Shown here: positions 63,468-64,000 of the stretch, in pieces
Numbering within the stretch: position 1 is the first letter of the stretch
Layout: every line of letters begins with the position of its first letter
Assembly: GCA_025062245.1 (NCBI GenBank)
Contig: JANXAD010000002.1
Span: 23,275-87,274, forward strand
Length of the DNA: 64,000 nucleotides
Origin: Thermodesulfobacteriaceae bacterium
GTDB taxonomy: Bacteria; Desulfobacterota; Thermodesulfobacteria; Thermodesulfobacteriales; Thermodesulfobacteriaceae
Direction: 5' to 3'
Notes under the pieces: generated by a model
Databases searched by the model: none
The model's input: only the letters and a program-made list of their open reading frames with translations
Told to the model about the DNA's origin: nothing
Translations under genes and position numbers: made by a program

Positions 63468-64000
63468 TGCATAAGTTCCACCTCTTATTGGAATGTAAAA
63501 AAGTGGTAAAATTAAAAATCAAAAAATCTATCCCAGGAGAGCCTCTCAATGAAAAATCTCAATGAAAAAGGGGAAAAAAACCAAAGGTAAGTGTGGAATC
63601 TCCATGTATTGTATTCTGAAAGACTTAAACTCTATTAAAGAAGCTTCTTCCTATCTAAAAGCACCGTTTACAGGTGGAAAAAATTTTTAAAGGAAAGTGG
63701 AGGTAAAGAGGAAGGCACAAAGGCAGTGGAGAGCAGAGGTTGTGGAGTTTATTTTGGAATTTAGAAAGAAGAGACCACGAATAGGTAAAGAAAAGCTTAA
63801 GCCCTTTGTGGATAGATTTTGGGAAGAGGAAAATAAGGAAAGGTGTTGGTATTGAGGATAGGGAGAATAATAAGGTATTTGAAGCCTATATGCAAAGACA
63901 GGGAGGCTTGTGGAGAGGGTGAAGAAGAGGAATAAGAGGAGATATAAGGGCAAGAGGGGGAAAGCCCCTGGGGAGATAGTGAGAATAGACAGCATAGTGT
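63468..64000 (+). mobile_element. Decayed DDE transposon (copy E), continues past the window end
   Basis: The left end TGCATAAGTTCCA at 63468-63480 matches copies A and C. Frames then show pieces of a transposase in several frames: SKSTVYRWKKIF, EVVEFILEFRKKRPRIGKEKL, GRIIRYLK and, at the edge, RRYKGKRGKAPGEIV with RIDSIV, typical of the integrase-core transposases of the IS481/IS3-like group. Frame breaks show that it is a pseudogene. The longest copy visible; the right end is outside. Confidence 0.75.

Overview
The window looks like chromosomal DNA of an AT-rich (about one third G+C by eye), probably thermophilic, Gram-negative, flagellated bacterium. The combination of archaeal-type S-adenosylmethionine synthetase, archaeal-style inositol-1-phosphate synthase, three-piece glutamate synthase, LL-diaminopimelate aminotransferase, YeeE/TusA/DsrE sulfur proteins, a DUF4911 protein and LPS-core genes suggests the Thermodesulfobacterium/Caldimicrobium group. 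That placement is an inference from gene content; no search was run.

Layout. 1-5.5 kb: the end of a nuoN-like gene and a terminator, then a flagellar hook block (fliK-like, flgD, two flgE-type genes). 5.6-12.4 kb: hemL, ilvC, a B12-binding radical SAM protein, a DUF429 gene and mreB. 12.4-22.4 kb: a tightly packed minus-strand operon hisS-trpE-trpG-plsC-gyrA-ino1-dapL-folK-lytic transglycosylase; folK has no usual start codon. 22.5-24.4 kb: a sulfur/selenium block with YeeE and TusA on the minus strand and, divergently, a DsrE-family gene that reads through an in-frame TGA followed by a SECIS-like hairpin. 24.4-32.1 kb: a very AT-rich island of glycosyltransferases and LPS-kinase-like genes, bounded on both sides by decayed insertion sequences. 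32.3-38.8 kb: two lipid enzymes, an orphan small-protein/membrane-protein pair, tRNA-Ser, a LysR regulator, a YkgJ-type protein, and much decayed mobile DNA. 38.8-44 kb: a minus-strand operon of three glutamate synthase subunits, an L,D-transpeptidase and panC. 44.4-49.7 kb: tRNA-Leu, GNAT, M20 peptidase, DAHP synthase, archaeal-type MAT and a SPASM radical SAM enzyme. 49.7-51.6 kb: a separate 31-codon gene with its own promoter and hairpin, a coiled-coil protein, a cold-shock protein and a DUF4911 protein. 51.6-63.3 kb: chemoreceptor and holA; a minus-strand operon (Rho-N-like protein, purC, ParB-like, Fe-S, MoxR, VWA); a plus-strand operon of two unknown proteins and two CorC/CNNM membrane proteins. 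The window ends inside another decayed transposon.

Two items stand out. One is the apparent DsrE selenoprotein beside YeeE-TusA, which suggests a sulfur/selenium relay. The other is the SPASM radical SAM enzyme followed by an isolated short peptide gene, a possible peptide-modification system. Four related decayed transposon copies with similar ends (near 8.0, 24.5, 36.1 and 63.5 kb) show that one IS family spread here and then decayed. One copy is only about 250 bp and MITE-like.
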